A stretch of DNA of 26,500 nt from Ignavibacteria bacterium UBA5771 (GCA_002418685.1 DIEP01000131.1:1-26500), one strand, 5' to 3'. Counted from the stretch's first letter, positions 1 to 8,734 are shown. A program made the numbers and translations. Notes: a model not told the origin generated them from the sequence alone.

Positions 1-728
1 TGGATTGTTTGCTCAATATCCCAACCATCTTGAATCCAATCTGTGCAGGATAATCGCACAAATAATGGTATTCCGTCGGGAATTATTTCTTTCACACTCT
101 TTGCCACTTCAAGAGCAAGGCGGCATCTATTTGCCAAATCTCCACCATATTCATCATTTCTTTTATTTGAAATTGGAGAGAGAAATTGGTGAATCAGATA
201 TCCGTGAGCCATATGAATTTCTATAACTTCAAAACCGGCTCTAATACTTCTTTCAGCGGCTTCTTGAAATTTTTTGATTAATGTGTTAATATCTTCTTTA
301 GTCATTTCCTTTGGAAAAGGAAAATTGCTGGCAAAAGGAATTGCACTCGGAGCTAATGTTTGCCATGCCCCGTCTTCTTTTGATAAGGCTGCATTACCTT
401 TCCAAGGAGAATATGTTGAAGCTTTTCTTCCTGCATGTGCAAGTTGGATTCCGGGGACTGAACCTTGTGACTTTATAAAATCTGTAATTCTTTTAAAGGA
501 ATCAATAAATTTGTCATCCCAAATTCCTAAATCATCGGGTGAAATTCTGCCTTCAGGTGAAACTGCTGTGGCTTCGGCAATAACGCAACCCGCACCTCCA
601 ACAGCCCGACTTCCAAGATGTACCAAATGCCAGTCATTTGGCATTCCATCCGTACTTGAATATTGGCACATTGGGGAAACAAAAATTCGATTTTTGAACT
701 CTACATTTCTAATTTTAATTGATGTCAT
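1..728 (-). CDS. Old Yellow Enzyme family NAD(P)H:flavin oxidoreductase (YqjM/XenA type), 3' end cut by window edge
   Basis: The reverse strand reads without a stop from an ATG at 726-728 to the window edge, giving 242 visible residues of a family usually 340-370 long. It is an FMN-dependent ene-reductase that reduces activated C=C bonds of enones, quinones or nitro compounds with NAD(P)H in the cytoplasm. Visible family marks are SPMCQYSS near residues 18-25 (the Cys that tunes FMN in YqjM), QLAHAGRKAS at about 95-104, and IEIHMAHGYLIHQFLSP at about 169-185, which holds the paired active-site His172 and His175, followed by NKRNDEYGG. The C-terminal phosphate-binding part of the barrel lies outside the window. 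It starts 10 bases after the stop of the dehydrogenase gene upstream and has no clear ribosome binding site, so it is probably translated from the operon message. The family is sure; the natural substrate is unknown. Confidence 0.93.
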   Translation of the reverse strand, partial: MTSIKIRNVEFKNRIFVSPMCQYSSTDGMPNDWHLVHLGSRAVGGAGCVIAEATAVSPEGRISPDDLGIWDDKFIDSFKRITDFIKSQGSVPGIQLAHAGRKASTYSPWKGNAALSKEDGAWQTLAPSAIPFASNFPFPKEMTKEDINTLIKKFQEAAERSIRAGFEVIEIHMAHGYLIHQFLSPISNKRNDEYGGDLANRCRLALEVAKSVKEIIPDGIPLFVRLSCTDWIQDGWDIEQTI

Positions 729-738
729 CTAAGTAATT

Positions 739-1710
739 TTAATGTTTATTTATTAAGCCAAATGGTTCTTCATTTTCAATATATCTCATAATGTTTTCAC
801 AAGCGTGTTGCAGTCCATCAATTAATGCATTTGGAACCATAGATGAATTATGGGGCGAACCAACTACATTTGGCAAATCCAAAAATGGATAATTAAGTCT
901 GAATTCACCTTGACCGAATGGTTCAATCCACCATGCGTCGATTGCTGCGTAAAATTCGGGATTTGCCTGCAAATGTTCATATAAATCTTTTTCTTTTATG
1001 ATTGCTCCTCGAGCAACATTGACAAGCACAGCATTTGACTTCATCAATTCTAATTCCCTTTTTCCGATTAAGCAATTAGTATGTTCATTTAGGGGAATTG
1101 TAATAATCAAAAAATCAACTTGTTCTAAGAATTCATCAAGATAATCCAAAGTATATATTGACTCAATATCTTCATCAGTTTTTCCTGTTGAGTTAATAGC
1201 AATAATTTTCGCATTGAATGGTTTGAGCAAACGAGCTGTGGCTTTACCAATCCCGCCAAAACCCAGAATACCAATAGTCGAACCCTTAATGGGCAAAGTG
1301 AAACTTTCAAGTTGTTTAAAAATTCCCTCCCTCATCAAATTTTGATATTTATTTAATCTTTTTGCACAAGATAAAAGCATTGCAAGTATATGCTCAGCCA
1401 TTGGTTCACTGTATGCACCTTGATTTGCTGCAACCTTAATGTTTGTGGGAAGTAAACTTAAATCGATATGGTCATAACCCGCAGAGAGCAATTGGATAAA
1501 TTTTATATTTTTATAAGAAATATTTGGCGAATTTAATCCTTCACTCTTAGGGTTCCACGATAATAATATATCAGCGCTTTGAAAAAGAATACCCCGTTCT
1601 TTGTCGGGGTATTCTTGTAAGTAATCAATATTAGTTTCATCAGGAAAGAATTTCGTTAAAAATTCCTTTTCTTCTGCTGTAGTATTATATGTTACAAGTA
1701 TTTTATTCAT
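739..1710 (-). CDS. D-2-hydroxyacid dehydrogenase (NAD(P)-dependent)
   Basis: This 323-residue protein, normal length for the family, interconverts 2-oxoacids and D-2-hydroxyacids in the cytoplasm. The nucleotide-binding glycine motif GILGFGGIGKA lies near residues 148-158. The catalytic triad is in place: Arg234 in NVARGAII, a Glu at about 263 in WWIEPF, and His287 in GSPHNSS. The N-terminal catalytic domain ends in the typical LLSAGYDHID. Sequence features do not decide between glyoxylate/hydroxypyruvate reductase-like, phosphoglycerate dehydrogenase-like or other substrates. There is no C-terminal ACT domain, so a regulated serine-pathway SerA is unlikely. It lies 33 bases after the second DoxX gene and 10 bases before the ene-reductase gene on the same strand, so it is probably a member of the same redox operon. 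Confidence 0.9.
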   Translation of the reverse strand: MNKILVTYNTTAEEKEFLTKFFPDETNIDYLQEYPDKERGILFQSADILLSWNPKSEGLNSPNISYKNIKFIQLLSAGYDHIDLSLLPTNIKVAANQGAYSEPMAEHILAMLLSCAKRLNKYQNLMREGIFKQLESFTLPIKGSTIGILGFGGIGKATARLLKPFNAKIIAINSTGKTDEDIESIYTLDYLDEFLEQVDFLIITIPLNEHTNCLIGKRELELMKSNAVLVNVARGAIIKEKDLYEHLQANPEFYAAIDAWWIEPFGQGEFRLNYPFLDLPNVVGSPHNSSMVPNALIDGLQHACENIMRYIENEEPFGLINKH

Positions 1711-1743
1711 TGGTATTTATGTGATAATGATTGTAAAAACATA

Positions 1744-2163
1744 TTAGGCATCATCTCTTACAGATTCTTTTGATGATTTGAAAATTAGACTGTCGATACT
1801 CCAGACTCCACCACCTCTTGCAGCAATGAAAAGGAAAACGAAGCAATATAACACTGCCATTTCTCCCTGATTTTGAATTGGCAAAAATGCAGCTGGAAAA
1901 TGTGCCATCCAATATGCTACAGCCATCTCACCACTTGCAATAAAAGCCGTGACGTGAGTGAAAAGCCCAAACATAATAAATAGACCTCCAACGAATTCAA
2001 TTATGCCACCGACTACAATGATTGCCATAGGCATAGAACCACCTCCAGAAGGTGGAGGAAAACCAAAAAGCTTCATTGATCCATGCCAAATGAACAGAAA
2101 TCCAACAACAATCCGAAGTATCGCATAAAGATACTTCTCCCATGGTTTCATAAAGAAAGCCAT
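1744..2163 (-). CDS. DoxX family membrane protein (second copy in the operon)
   Basis: This 139-residue protein has about four hydrophobic segments and the DoxX pattern: an N-terminal RIVVGFLFIWHGSMKLFGFP, a glycine-rich GGIIEFVGGLFIMFGLFT in the second helix, and a third segment around AYWMAHFP. DoxX proteins sit in the inner membrane. Characterised relatives are a subunit of an archaeal thiosulfate:quinone oxidoreductase and the quinone-stress protein MhqP/CatD of Bacillus, but most have no proven role. The start is supported by an unusually strong ribosome binding site. It differs clearly in sequence from the other DoxX protein at 3273-3668, so the pair is not a recent duplication. The charged tail after the last helix (residues about 125-139) should face the cytoplasm or periplasm; which one cannot be told. 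Confidence 0.88.
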   Translation of the reverse strand: MAFFMKPWEKYLYAILRIVVGFLFIWHGSMKLFGFPPPSGGGSMPMAIIVVGGIIEFVGGLFIMFGLFTHVTAFIASGEMAVAYWMAHFPAAFLPIQNQGEMAVLYCFVFLFIAARGGGVWSIDSLIFKSSKESVRDDA

Positions 2164-2167
2164 AAAA

Positions 2168-2176
2168 CCTCCTTTT
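2168..2176 (-). promoter_or_regulatory. Strong Shine-Dalgarno site of the second DoxX gene
   Basis: The reverse strand carries AAAAGGAGG four bases before the ATG at 2163. Most other genes here have weak or no such site, so this is the best anti-Shine-Dalgarno match noticed in the window. It fixes the start and suggests independent, efficient translation within the operon. Confidence 0.7.
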
Positions 2177-2221
2177 AAGTATGTTTAATTGAACAAAAAA
2201 AATAAAATATTTTCAAAATTA

Positions 2222-3235
2222 TTAAACTCGATCTCGTGAATTAGCTTTTTGCATCCAGTAAGGGTAAACACTTGTTGGTTCGCTTAATTTATCAAGTTCT
2301 TTGACTTCTTCATCAGTCATTTCCCAATCGGTTGTTTTCAAATTATCAGCCAATTGTTCAAGTTTCTTTGCACCAATAATTACTGATGACACTGCTGGTT
2401 TTCGTAATAAATAATTAAGTGCAGCTTGGGCAACTGTGGCCTTATGATTTTTGGCAATTTTATCAAGTTCATCGACTATATCATAAGCCTTTTCTTCATC
2501 AAATCTCAAGAATCGACTATCAGGATCGCTCAATCTTGAATCCTTGGGTCTATCTTGACCACGGCGATATTTGCCCGTTAAAAATCCTCCGCCAAGAGGA
2601 CTCCATACTAATATTCCCAATTTTTGGTCAAGTGATAAAGGTATCATCTCATTCTCTAAATCGCGACAGACAAGTGAATAATAAGATTGTAATGTAACAA
2701 ATTTTTCTAAATTTTGTTTCTCTGAAATATGCAAAGCTTTCATCAATTGCCAACCTGCAAAATTTGAAGCGCCGATATATCTGACCTTCCCCTGCCGAAC
2801 TAAATCATCGAGTGCACGTAACGTCTCTTCAACCGGCGTATAGGGATCGAAATTGTGGACTTGATATAAGTCAATATAATCAGTTCCTAATCTTTTCAAG
2901 CTTGCATTACAACTTTCAATGATATGAAGTCGGGAAAGACCAACATCATTTGGTCCAGGTCCAACTCTTCCTCTGACTTTTGTTGCAAGAACAACATCTT
3001 TGCGTTTGCTACCCAAAGCTTTTCCTAAAATTTCTTCTGCTCTCCCTTCGGAATATACATCAGCAGTATCGAAGAAATTGATTCCTCCATCTATTGCTGC
3101 ATTTACTAATTGGTCAGCATCTTTCTGCTCAACCTCACCGACTGTTTTCCAATAACCTCTACCACCAAAGGTCATTGCTCCGAAACAAAGTTCGGAAACT
3201 AATACTCCTGTGTTTCCTAAAAAACGCATTTTCAT
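2222..3235 (-). CDS. Aldo/keto reductase
   Basis: This 337-residue NADPH-dependent (alpha/beta)8-barrel enzyme reduces aldehydes or ketones in the cytoplasm. The catalytic tetrad is visible: Asp56 and Tyr61 in FFDTADVYSEG, Lys86 in VLATKVRG, and His127 in LYQVHNFD. The cofactor-site signatures are YIGASNFAGWQL near 150-165 and SSVIIGAKKLEQL near 285-297. The N-terminal LGNTGVLVSELCFGAMTFGG and overall length fit the group of E. coli YajO/YghZ-like and bacterial voltage-gated-channel-beta-like reductases. The start could also be the second Met, two codons in; this does not change the product. It sits 37 bases after the first DoxX gene and 58 bases before the second. The physiological substrate cannot be read from sequence; with an ene-reductase in the same operon, reactive carbonyls are a reasonable guess. 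Confidence 0.93.
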   Translation of the reverse strand: MKMRFLGNTGVLVSELCFGAMTFGGRGYWKTVGEVEQKDADQLVNAAIDGGINFFDTADVYSEGRAEEILGKALGSKRKDVVLATKVRGRVGPGPNDVGLSRLHIIESCNASLKRLGTDYIDLYQVHNFDPYTPVEETLRALDDLVRQGKVRYIGASNFAGWQLMKALHISEKQNLEKFVTLQSYYSLVCRDLENEMIPLSLDQKLGILVWSPLGGGFLTGKYRRGQDRPKDSRLSDPDSRFLRFDEEKAYDIVDELDKIAKNHKATVAQAALNYLLRKPAVSSVIIGAKKLEQLADNLKTTDWEMTDEEVKELDKLSEPTSVYPYWMQKANSRDRV

Positions 3236-3272
3236 ACAAATATCTCTTTTTATTAAAATCTAATTAAAAAAA

Positions 3273-3668
3273 TTATGGATGGATGCTCAATGGAACATCT
3301 GTAGCCCAATATAGATACCAGATAAGAAAAGCAGCACCACCAAGTGCTAAATCCTGCATAAAATGAATCTGTTCATTTTGTTTCATCATTGGGTCCTTAA
3401 TTGCCCAAAAATTATGCATTATGAAGGCTGTCGGGACTAAGAATATCACAAGTAACAAAGCACCAATCTGGACATAGGCACCCAATAGAACACTCAATCC
3501 TCCAAGAAGCAACATTAAACCTGTCACAATTACAGCTATATCAGGGGCAATGACACCCTTTGATTTACTATATTCAGCCATTGATTTTCTCTGTGTAAAG
3601 TGACCAATACTCGACATGATGAATAGTATTGAAAACAATACACGCGCGATAAAAAGTAATAAACCCAT
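3273..3668 (-). CDS. DoxX family membrane protein (first gene of the redox operon)
   Basis: This 131-residue inner-membrane protein has four hydrophobic segments. Family marks are ARVLFSILFIMSSIGHF at the N-terminus (the position of the usual S-x-x-G/H-K motif), the glycine-rich VTGLMLLLGGLSVLLGAY in the middle, and FLVPTAFIMHNFWA followed by FMQDLALGGAAFLIW, the MxNFWxxxxxxMKNLALAGG-like pattern seen in YphA/YqjF-type DoxX proteins. An AAGGG site seven bases before the ATG supports the start. It is the first gene of five on the minus strand, and the upstream gene-free region should hold the promoter. Its role is not established in the family; electron transfer to quinones or protection against quinone-type stress are the published themes. 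Confidence 0.9.
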   Translation of the reverse strand: MGLLLFIARVLFSILFIMSSIGHFTQRKSMAEYSKSKGVIAPDIAVIVTGLMLLLGGLSVLLGAYVQIGALLLVIFLVPTAFIMHNFWAIKDPMMKQNEQIHFMQDLALGGAAFLIWYLYWATDVPLSIHP

Positions 3669-3789
3669 TATAAACCCTTATATTATATTTTAAAAATATT
3701 ATCTTTTCGAAATCTTATTCTTCTTCTAAGTTAATAGTTAGTTAAAACGAAATAAACGAAAATTATTGTCAGAATATTTATTATTTAAA

Positions 3790-3822
3790 CAAATTTATTT
3801 GTATTATTAATGATGTTTCATA
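3790..3822 (-). promoter_or_regulatory. Candidate Bacteroidota-type promoter of the DoxX operon, inside a small palindrome
   Basis: Read on the minus strand, TATG, 21 bases and TAAATTTG match the TTTG/TAnnTTTG form in 3 of 4 and in all fixed positions of the -7 box. The -7 box overlaps a perfect inverted repeat, ACAAAT-TT-ATTTGT at 3789-3802, which could be an operator. It would leave a leader of about 115 bases. In such AT-rich DNA chance matches are common. Confidence 0.28.
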
Positions 3823-4112
3823 AGGTGCCATACTTGTTATCCTATGTGAAAAAATATAAATTAAGAATATAAAAATCATAATAGAACAAAGACTTCTATA
3901 TTCATTATTCGTTAAGAATAACCACAATGCAACTTTTTATATCAACCGTAATAATTTATAAATAATTTAGACGAAAATCAATGAAGTGAGAGAAACGTGC
4001 ATATATAAAGAAAAGCAGGAGGCAAGGAAAACTGCAAAGACATACAGGTTATTGTTCACATTGCTTTTAACTTAGTCAGTACCCCTTTTTATTTTTAAAT
4101 GGACCTACTCGA

Positions 4113-4157
4113 TTTGTATAGTCCTAATTCATTCCCTTATACAAACTTTATATAAAG
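4113..4157. repeat. Inverted repeat plus adjacent 12-bp palindrome downstream of the cupin gene
   Basis: TTTGTATA at 4113-4120 pairs perfectly with TATACAAA at 4138-4145 across 17 bases. It is followed at once by the perfect palindrome CTTTATATAAAG at 4146-4157. Lying 29-73 bases past the cupin stop, they could form hairpins in the end of that message or bind a dimeric protein. They lack the GC-rich stem of a strong intrinsic terminator. Confidence 0.45.
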
Positions 4158-4185
4158 CACACAAAAATTTATCGAATGTTCCTAT

Positions 4186-4515
4186 TTAGGCTTTAATCAT
4201 TGTCAGGCACATTTTGAATTTATTTTTGGCAAAAACGGCATGCGGGTTATTAGCAGGCATTATGATCATTTCTCCTTCGCTAACAGTATTATGTTGACCT
4301 GAAATTATGATTTCAGCTTCACCATCAAGAACTATCACGAGAGCATCAAACGGGGCAGTATGTTCGCTTAGACTTTCTCCTTTGTCAAAGGCAAACAGAG
4401 TCACCGTCCCCGCAGATTTATTAATGATGGTACGGCTGACAACCGTACCATCTTGATATTCAACTAAATTTTTGATTGGGAGTGATTTTGATATAATATC
4501 ACTTTTATTTTCCAT
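4186..4515 (-). CDS. Small cupin-domain protein
   Basis: This 109-residue protein is a single beta-barrel cupin. The first cupin motif is LSEHTAPFDALVIVLDGEAEI at about residues 49-69, and the second, GEMIIMPANNPHAVFAKNKF, at about 81-100. His52 and His92 occupy metal-ligand positions, but the second His of the usual HxH is Ala54 and the Glu position is occupied by Asp57 or Ala58, so the metal site looks incomplete. Stand-alone cupins of this size bind small ligands or act as isomerases, dioxygenases or sensors; none can be chosen here. The ATG comes 8 bases after the stop of the S8 protease gene, so the two are probably cotranscribed, although a functional link is not obvious. The protein has no signal peptide and should be cytoplasmic. 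Confidence 0.85.
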   Translation of the reverse strand: MENKSDIISKSLPIKNLVEYQDGTVVSRTIINKSAGTVTLFAFDKGESLSEHTAPFDALVIVLDGEAEIIISGQHNTVSEGEMIIMPANNPHAVFAKNKFKMCLTMIKA

Positions 4516-4523
4516 TTTTATTC

Positions 4524-7500
4524 TTATTCCTTAATTATTTTGTTTGAAATTGAACCTTGATTTGTAGAAATAGTTAAAATATACACACCACTCGGCAAAT
4601 CATTTAACGATAAGGTTCTCTCCAAAGTGTTTGTATTGTCAAATCTTGTCGTAAACACTTTTTGACCAATAAAATTAGAAATTTCAATCAAACCGGCTGT
4701 TTGGCTTCCAAATTCTGCAATGATATGAAGTTCATCTCTAAATGGCGCTGGATAAGCTATGAGAAGAGCATCTACATCCGCAGAATATGTTGCATTTTCT
4801 TCTGTATATTCTTTTAAAGTTCGGACAAAAACAATCAATCGCTTCGATGATGAGCAATTATTAGCATCATTAACATTCAAGAAATAATTATTTGAACCAA
4901 GTGGTGGAGAGACAAGTGGTGGCTCACTTAGCAAGTTGCCATTCTTATCCGTCCATTGTTTCAAATATGGAGGCTGTCCATCAGTGATACTAATAATTTT
5001 ATCATTCAAATTAAGCCAGTATCCAACCCGCAAGAATACAAATATTGGTAATTGAATTTTTGGTGCTGAATTTACTGTTAAATAGAGAGAAGCAGATTTA
5101 GTTTCAAGTGTTTGATTATCTTTTACTGTTAGTGTGTAAGTTTGAGAGATTGTAGGATTTATTAAAGTTGGATTTCCTGTTCCCGAATTTTGCATATTAT
5201 AATTAGGAATCCACTGATAGGTGAAATCACCTGAACCACCAGTTACAGTAATCAACTGATTGTCTTCATCGAATGTTCCTAAGTCTATATTTTCACCTTT
5301 ACAAGCTGATTTATTTGTCAAAGTAATTTGGAAGGGTATTGATTTTGTTTGGAATTTAAAAACTTCAGACCACAATCCCTCACCACAATTATTAACAGAT
5401 CTAACTCTCCAGAAATATTGCTTATTATATTTCAAATCTTGGGTTAAAGTGTATTCTTCAATTGTTAGACTATCAATTGTACTTGCAATATTCAGGAAAT
5501 TCGCATCCTCAGCAATTTGCAAAATATAAGAGTCAGCAAGTGGATCTTCTGTCCATTCAAGAGTAAATTGAACATCCAAATCTATTGAATTGTTTAGTGG
5601 ATCTATTAATGTGACTGAACCCGGACATAAATAAATATGGAAATTTCTTGTTTCGCTCCATTGTCCATATCCTCCTTCATTTTCTCCCCGAACTCGCCAA
5701 TAATAGGTTGTATTATGATTTAGTGGGGTTGCAGAAAGCGAATACATAATATCAGTAATGTTATCAACATCATATATTAGATTCGTGAAACTCGGATCAG
5801 TAGCAACTTGCACATTATAATCATCAGAATATTGTGTATGGTTCCAAATTAATAATGGTGTTAGTGTATTCATCGATGCATTTGTTATAGGCAAATTCAA
5901 AACAACTTGCGCAGGAACATTAGGTGTTAATTTGAAAGACCAAACATCACTCCAAAGTCCATCTCCAATATTATTTGTGGATTTCACCCGCCAATAATAT
6001 GTGTTGTGCAATTCGAACAAATTATAGTTCAAAATAAGAGAGGTGTTTTCCTGAGTGTATGCGTAGAGAATATCTGAAAAATCAGATGTTTCAGAAATTT
6101 CAATAGTATATTTCCACGAATTATATAATGTCTGCCATGAAAGCATCACTTGTTGATTAGGATAAATATTCGAATTATTTGGTGGCGTTAAGAGTATGAC
6201 TTGCGCGGGAAGTTGATTATAGATCTCAAAGAAATTCATTATGTTACCCAAAAGAGTATTGCGAGTGCTTGGGAGAGCTTGGTCATTTAATTTAGCAAAT
6301 GCATAAGAGGAAACAATAGTTTTTTGGCTGTATGTTCCTTCGTTTTGAACTGCAACAGTGCCATAATTATTTTCCATAAATATTACTTTACCTGTGGAAG
6401 GATTATATCTATCTTCCCACCCACGATAACTTTGGGAAGTAGTTGGGAAAACCATACCTTCTGCTACTGAAGCTTGCTGGCCTACCAAGCCACCAAAAGT
6501 ATGTGAAGTCAAACCATCATCAGCACTTGATAGTCCGAACATACCAAGCAGTTCCACATCTGAAACTTGTTCATAACCGAGTGCTTCTGCACTTTCAAGA
6601 TATACTCGACCACCACTTTTCAGAAAACTTTTTGTCATTTCTGTTAAAGTATTATCAAAAAATGAGAAATCATAGGAATTCCCATTGCCCATTGATAAGA
6701 ACATAACATCATAGCCAATCAAATTTTGGGGTAAAGTATTGGAAAATATTATATTTTGATAACCATTAGAATTCAAATAATCTCGAATGAAAGATCCACT
6801 TGTTGAAGGACCATTTGTATATTTTTCATAAACATAAATTCCGTGAGCACCCAAATAAATATTAAAATCGAAATCAGTTCCGGAAACAATTTGATTATCA
6901 ATACCGACAAGATGTAAGTGAATAGTCGCTGTGGCATCTAAATGGTTAATGATTTTAATTGAAGAGTTTAATTCCGTAAAAGTCGTTCCTTCAGCATTAA
7001 TTGAATTAATAAATTCAGGATTTAATATTTGCACATTTGGATCTGTGGTTGAAATAGTAAAACGAACCTGATTTGCTCCATCCATTGAATAATTGAAGAT
7101 TTCAAAGCCAACATTATAAACATCATCTTCTTTTTCTGTTTGTATCGATTTCAAATTAATCTTCATTGGGAATTTCCCCGTGAAATCCTGAGATAAAGCT
7201 TTGTAAGCATTGACTCTTCCATAACCTAACCGCCCAATATAAGCAGGATTTAGTGAATCAATATTATCTGTATTGCCAAGCATTCTTCTAATTAGGGCAT
7301 CATTGCTTTCAAGTGGCAAATAAGATTTAAGCAAAGCGTACATACCCGTGATTTGCGGAGAAGCCATTGAAGTGCCTTGGAACCTTGCGTAGCTATTATT
7401 TGGAATCGTAGATAATATGCCACCATCGACATAAGCATCACCACCGGGACCAGCAATATCAACGTAATAGCCATAATTTGAATAATATGCTTTTTTATCA

Positions 7501-8717
7501 GTCGAAGCCACTGAAGATACTGACACAACATTTTTATATGCGGCGGGATAGAATAACGCACTTGAATTATTATTGCCCGCTGCTGCAATTATAACGGTTC
7601 CAAGTGAATAAGCGTAATCGATAATATCTTGGCCCGCTTGGGAATATCCGCCACCTCCCCAACTACAATTGATAACATCAGCACCCATTTCAGCAAGATA
7701 TTTAATACCCTCGAATGCGTTGAATATCGAACCTAACCCTCCATTGCTCCCATGTTTTGTTGGCAAGAATTTTACATTCCAAGAAACGCTTGCAATACCA
7801 AGGTCGTTATTTGTTGCACCTGCTGAAATACCTGCAACGTGCGTACCATGCTGATTAGCTGTGGATGCCCAAGGATCATTTATTTGCGAGCCATCATTGG
7901 GGTAAAAATTCCAACCGACAAAATCATCTGCAAAACCATTTGCATCATCATCTATATTGTTAATATCACCAGGGTCAAATTGCCATTGATCATTAATAAA
8001 TTCAATGACATGCCCATCTCCGTCTGCATCTTCACCAAGATTTTGATATAAATTCTGAATTAAATCAGGGTGCTTCCAATCCACACCGCTATCATTGATT
8101 CCTACAATTATTGGATTTTGCTCACCTTTATGGATGTCCCAAGCATCAGGGCAATGCATTTGCACAAGATGTTGGCATTCTGAATAGCGAGTATCATTTG
8201 GTACTTCGCATTCATAATAAGCAGGGACAGGTTCTGAATACTCCACTTCGGGTAAGGCTGAAAACTCAGCTGCCAATTTTAATGGATCAACATTTTCATC
8301 GAAATTAACTACATAAATTCGATCAATCCCATATAAATCCGAATTTGCGAGCATTTTACTTTGAGAAATTTTCTTTGTTGAAGCTTTTGAATTTGTAAAA
8401 GCTTGCTCAATCTTTGATACGCCATATTTTTTTGAGATCCTATCAAGATTTTTGGAACCAAATGACTTCGCGAATGATTTCTGCGAACGTTTATCAACAT
8501 TCTGTAATGGAAGAGACACATTGCCTTTTAATTTTAAATAAACTGCCCCACTTTGAAAGAGCGGTTTACCGTCAGAGCCATAGTATTTGAAATAACCATT
8601 TGAATTAATGTTTCCTTCACTAGATTGAATATTATTCAAACTATTGAAATCTTCCGAAAATGCTATTGCTATTGAAAAAAGAAATAGAACAAGCAAAAGA
8701 TAAAATTGTTTCATCAA
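4524..8717 (-). CDS. Secreted subtilisin-like S8 peptidase with FnIII repeats and type IX secretion C-terminal domain
   Basis: This 1397-residue protein is a large exported serine protease. Residues 1-20 form a signal peptide. A prodomain (about 40-170) ends in ALPEVEYSEPVPAYY, typical of the inhibitor_I9/fervidolysin-type linker. The S8 domain (about 195-510) has catalytic Asp209 (GINDSGVD), His293 (HGTHVAG) and Ser450 (GTSMASP), with Asn382 in AAAGNNNSS as oxyanion residue. The Asp-rich insertion EDADGDGH near 229-236 probably binds calcium. Residues 625-835 resemble a ThuA/GATase-like alpha-beta domain (FLSMGNG, GGRVYLES). Three FnIII-like repeats follow (about 837-930, 935-1029, 1032-1125), each with YYWRVR or YFWRVR and LWS or QWS, then a PKD/Ig-like stretch. 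The end (about 1318-1397) is a T9SS type A sorting domain, with YPAPFRDEL, LPSGVYIL and a basic tail. The product is expected at the cell surface or outside the cell, feeding on protein. Confidence 0.95.
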   Translation of the reverse strand: MMKQFYLLLVLFLFSIAIAFSEDFNSLNNIQSSEGNINSNGYFKYYGSDGKPLFQSGAVYLKLKGNVSLPLQNVDKRSQKSFAKSFGSKNLDRISKKYGVSKIEQAFTNSKASTKKISQSKMLANSDLYGIDRIYVVNFDENVDPLKLAAEFSALPEVEYSEPVPAYYECEVPNDTRYSECQHLVQMHCPDAWDIHKGEQNPIIVGINDSGVDWKHPDLIQNLYQNLGEDADGDGHVIEFINDQWQFDPGDINNIDDDANGFADDFVGWNFYPNDGSQINDPWASTANQHGTHVAGISAGATNNDLGIASVSWNVKFLPTKHGSNGGLGSIFNAFEGIKYLAEMGADVINCSWGGGGYSQAGQDIIDYAYSLGTVIIAAAGNNNSSALFYPAAYKNVVSVSSVASTDKKAYYSNYGYYVDIAGPGGDAYVDGGILSTIPNNSYARFQGTSMASPQITGMYALLKSYLPLESNDALIRRMLGNTDNIDSLNPAYIGRLGYGRVNAYKALSQDFTGKFPMKINLKSIQTEKEDDVYNVGFEIFNYSMDGANQVRFTISTTDPNVQILNPEFINSINAEGTTFTELNSSIKIINHLDATATIHLHLVGIDNQIVSGTDFDFNIYLGAHGIYVYEKYTNGPSTSGSFIRDYLNSNGYQNIIFSNTLPQNLIGYDVMFLSMGNGNSYDFSFFDNTLTEMTKSFLKSGGRVYLESAEALGYEQVSDVELLGMFGLSSADDGLTSHTFGGLVGQQASVAEGMVFPTTSQSYRGWEDRYNPSTGKVIFMENNYGTVAVQNEGTYSQKTIVSSYAFAKLNDQALPSTRNTLLGNIMNFFEIYNQLPAQVILLTPPNNSNIYPNQQVMLSWQTLYNSWKYTIEISETSDFSDILYAYTQENTSLILNYNLFELHNTYYWRVKSTNNIGDGLWSDVWSFKLTPNVPAQVVLNLPITNASMNTLTPLLIWNHTQYSDDYNVQVATDPSFTNLIYDVDNITDIMYSLSATPLNHNTTYYWRVRGENEGGYGQWSETRNFHIYLCPGSVTLIDPLNNSIDLDVQFTLEWTEDPLADSYILQIAEDANFLNIASTIDSLTIEEYTLTQDLKYNKQYFWRVRSVNNCGEGLWSEVFKFQTKSIPFQITLTNKSACKGENIDLGTFDEDNQLITVTGGSGDFTYQWIPNYNMQNSGTGNPTLINPTISQTYTLTVKDNQTLETKSASLYLTVNSAPKIQLPIFVFLRVGYWLNLNDKIISITDGQPPYLKQWTDKNGNLLSEPPLVSPPLGSNNYFLNVNDANNCSSSKRLIVFVRTLKEYTEENATYSADVDALLIAYPAPFRDELHIIAEFGSQTAGLIEISNFIGQKVFTTRFDNTNTLERTLSLNDLPSGVYILTISTNQGSISNKIIKE

Positions 8718-8734
8718 TACTCCTTTTTAATTAA

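Larger units (their letters stand above)
3669..4185. other. Gene-free AT-rich intergenic region (about 517 bases)
   Basis: No coding frame with family resemblance is seen on either strand. The left part should hold the promoter and leader of the DoxX operon, and the right part the end of the cupin transcript with two inverted repeats. A short less AT-rich patch at about 3995-4085, which includes AAGCAGGAGGCAAGG, stands out from the surroundings. It was not recognised as a riboswitch, a tRNA or an insertion-sequence end. Confidence 0.7.

Noticed and set aside
274..732. A 152-codon frame on the plus strand at the left end
   Set aside because: It lies antisense to the ene-reductase, whose reverse frame shows clear YqjM/XenA motifs. 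The plus-strand product has no family resemblance.
3995..4085. A less AT-rich patch considered as a riboswitch or insertion-sequence remnant
   Set aside because: No conserved riboswitch core, no terminal inverted repeats or target duplication, and no transposase-like frame were found.
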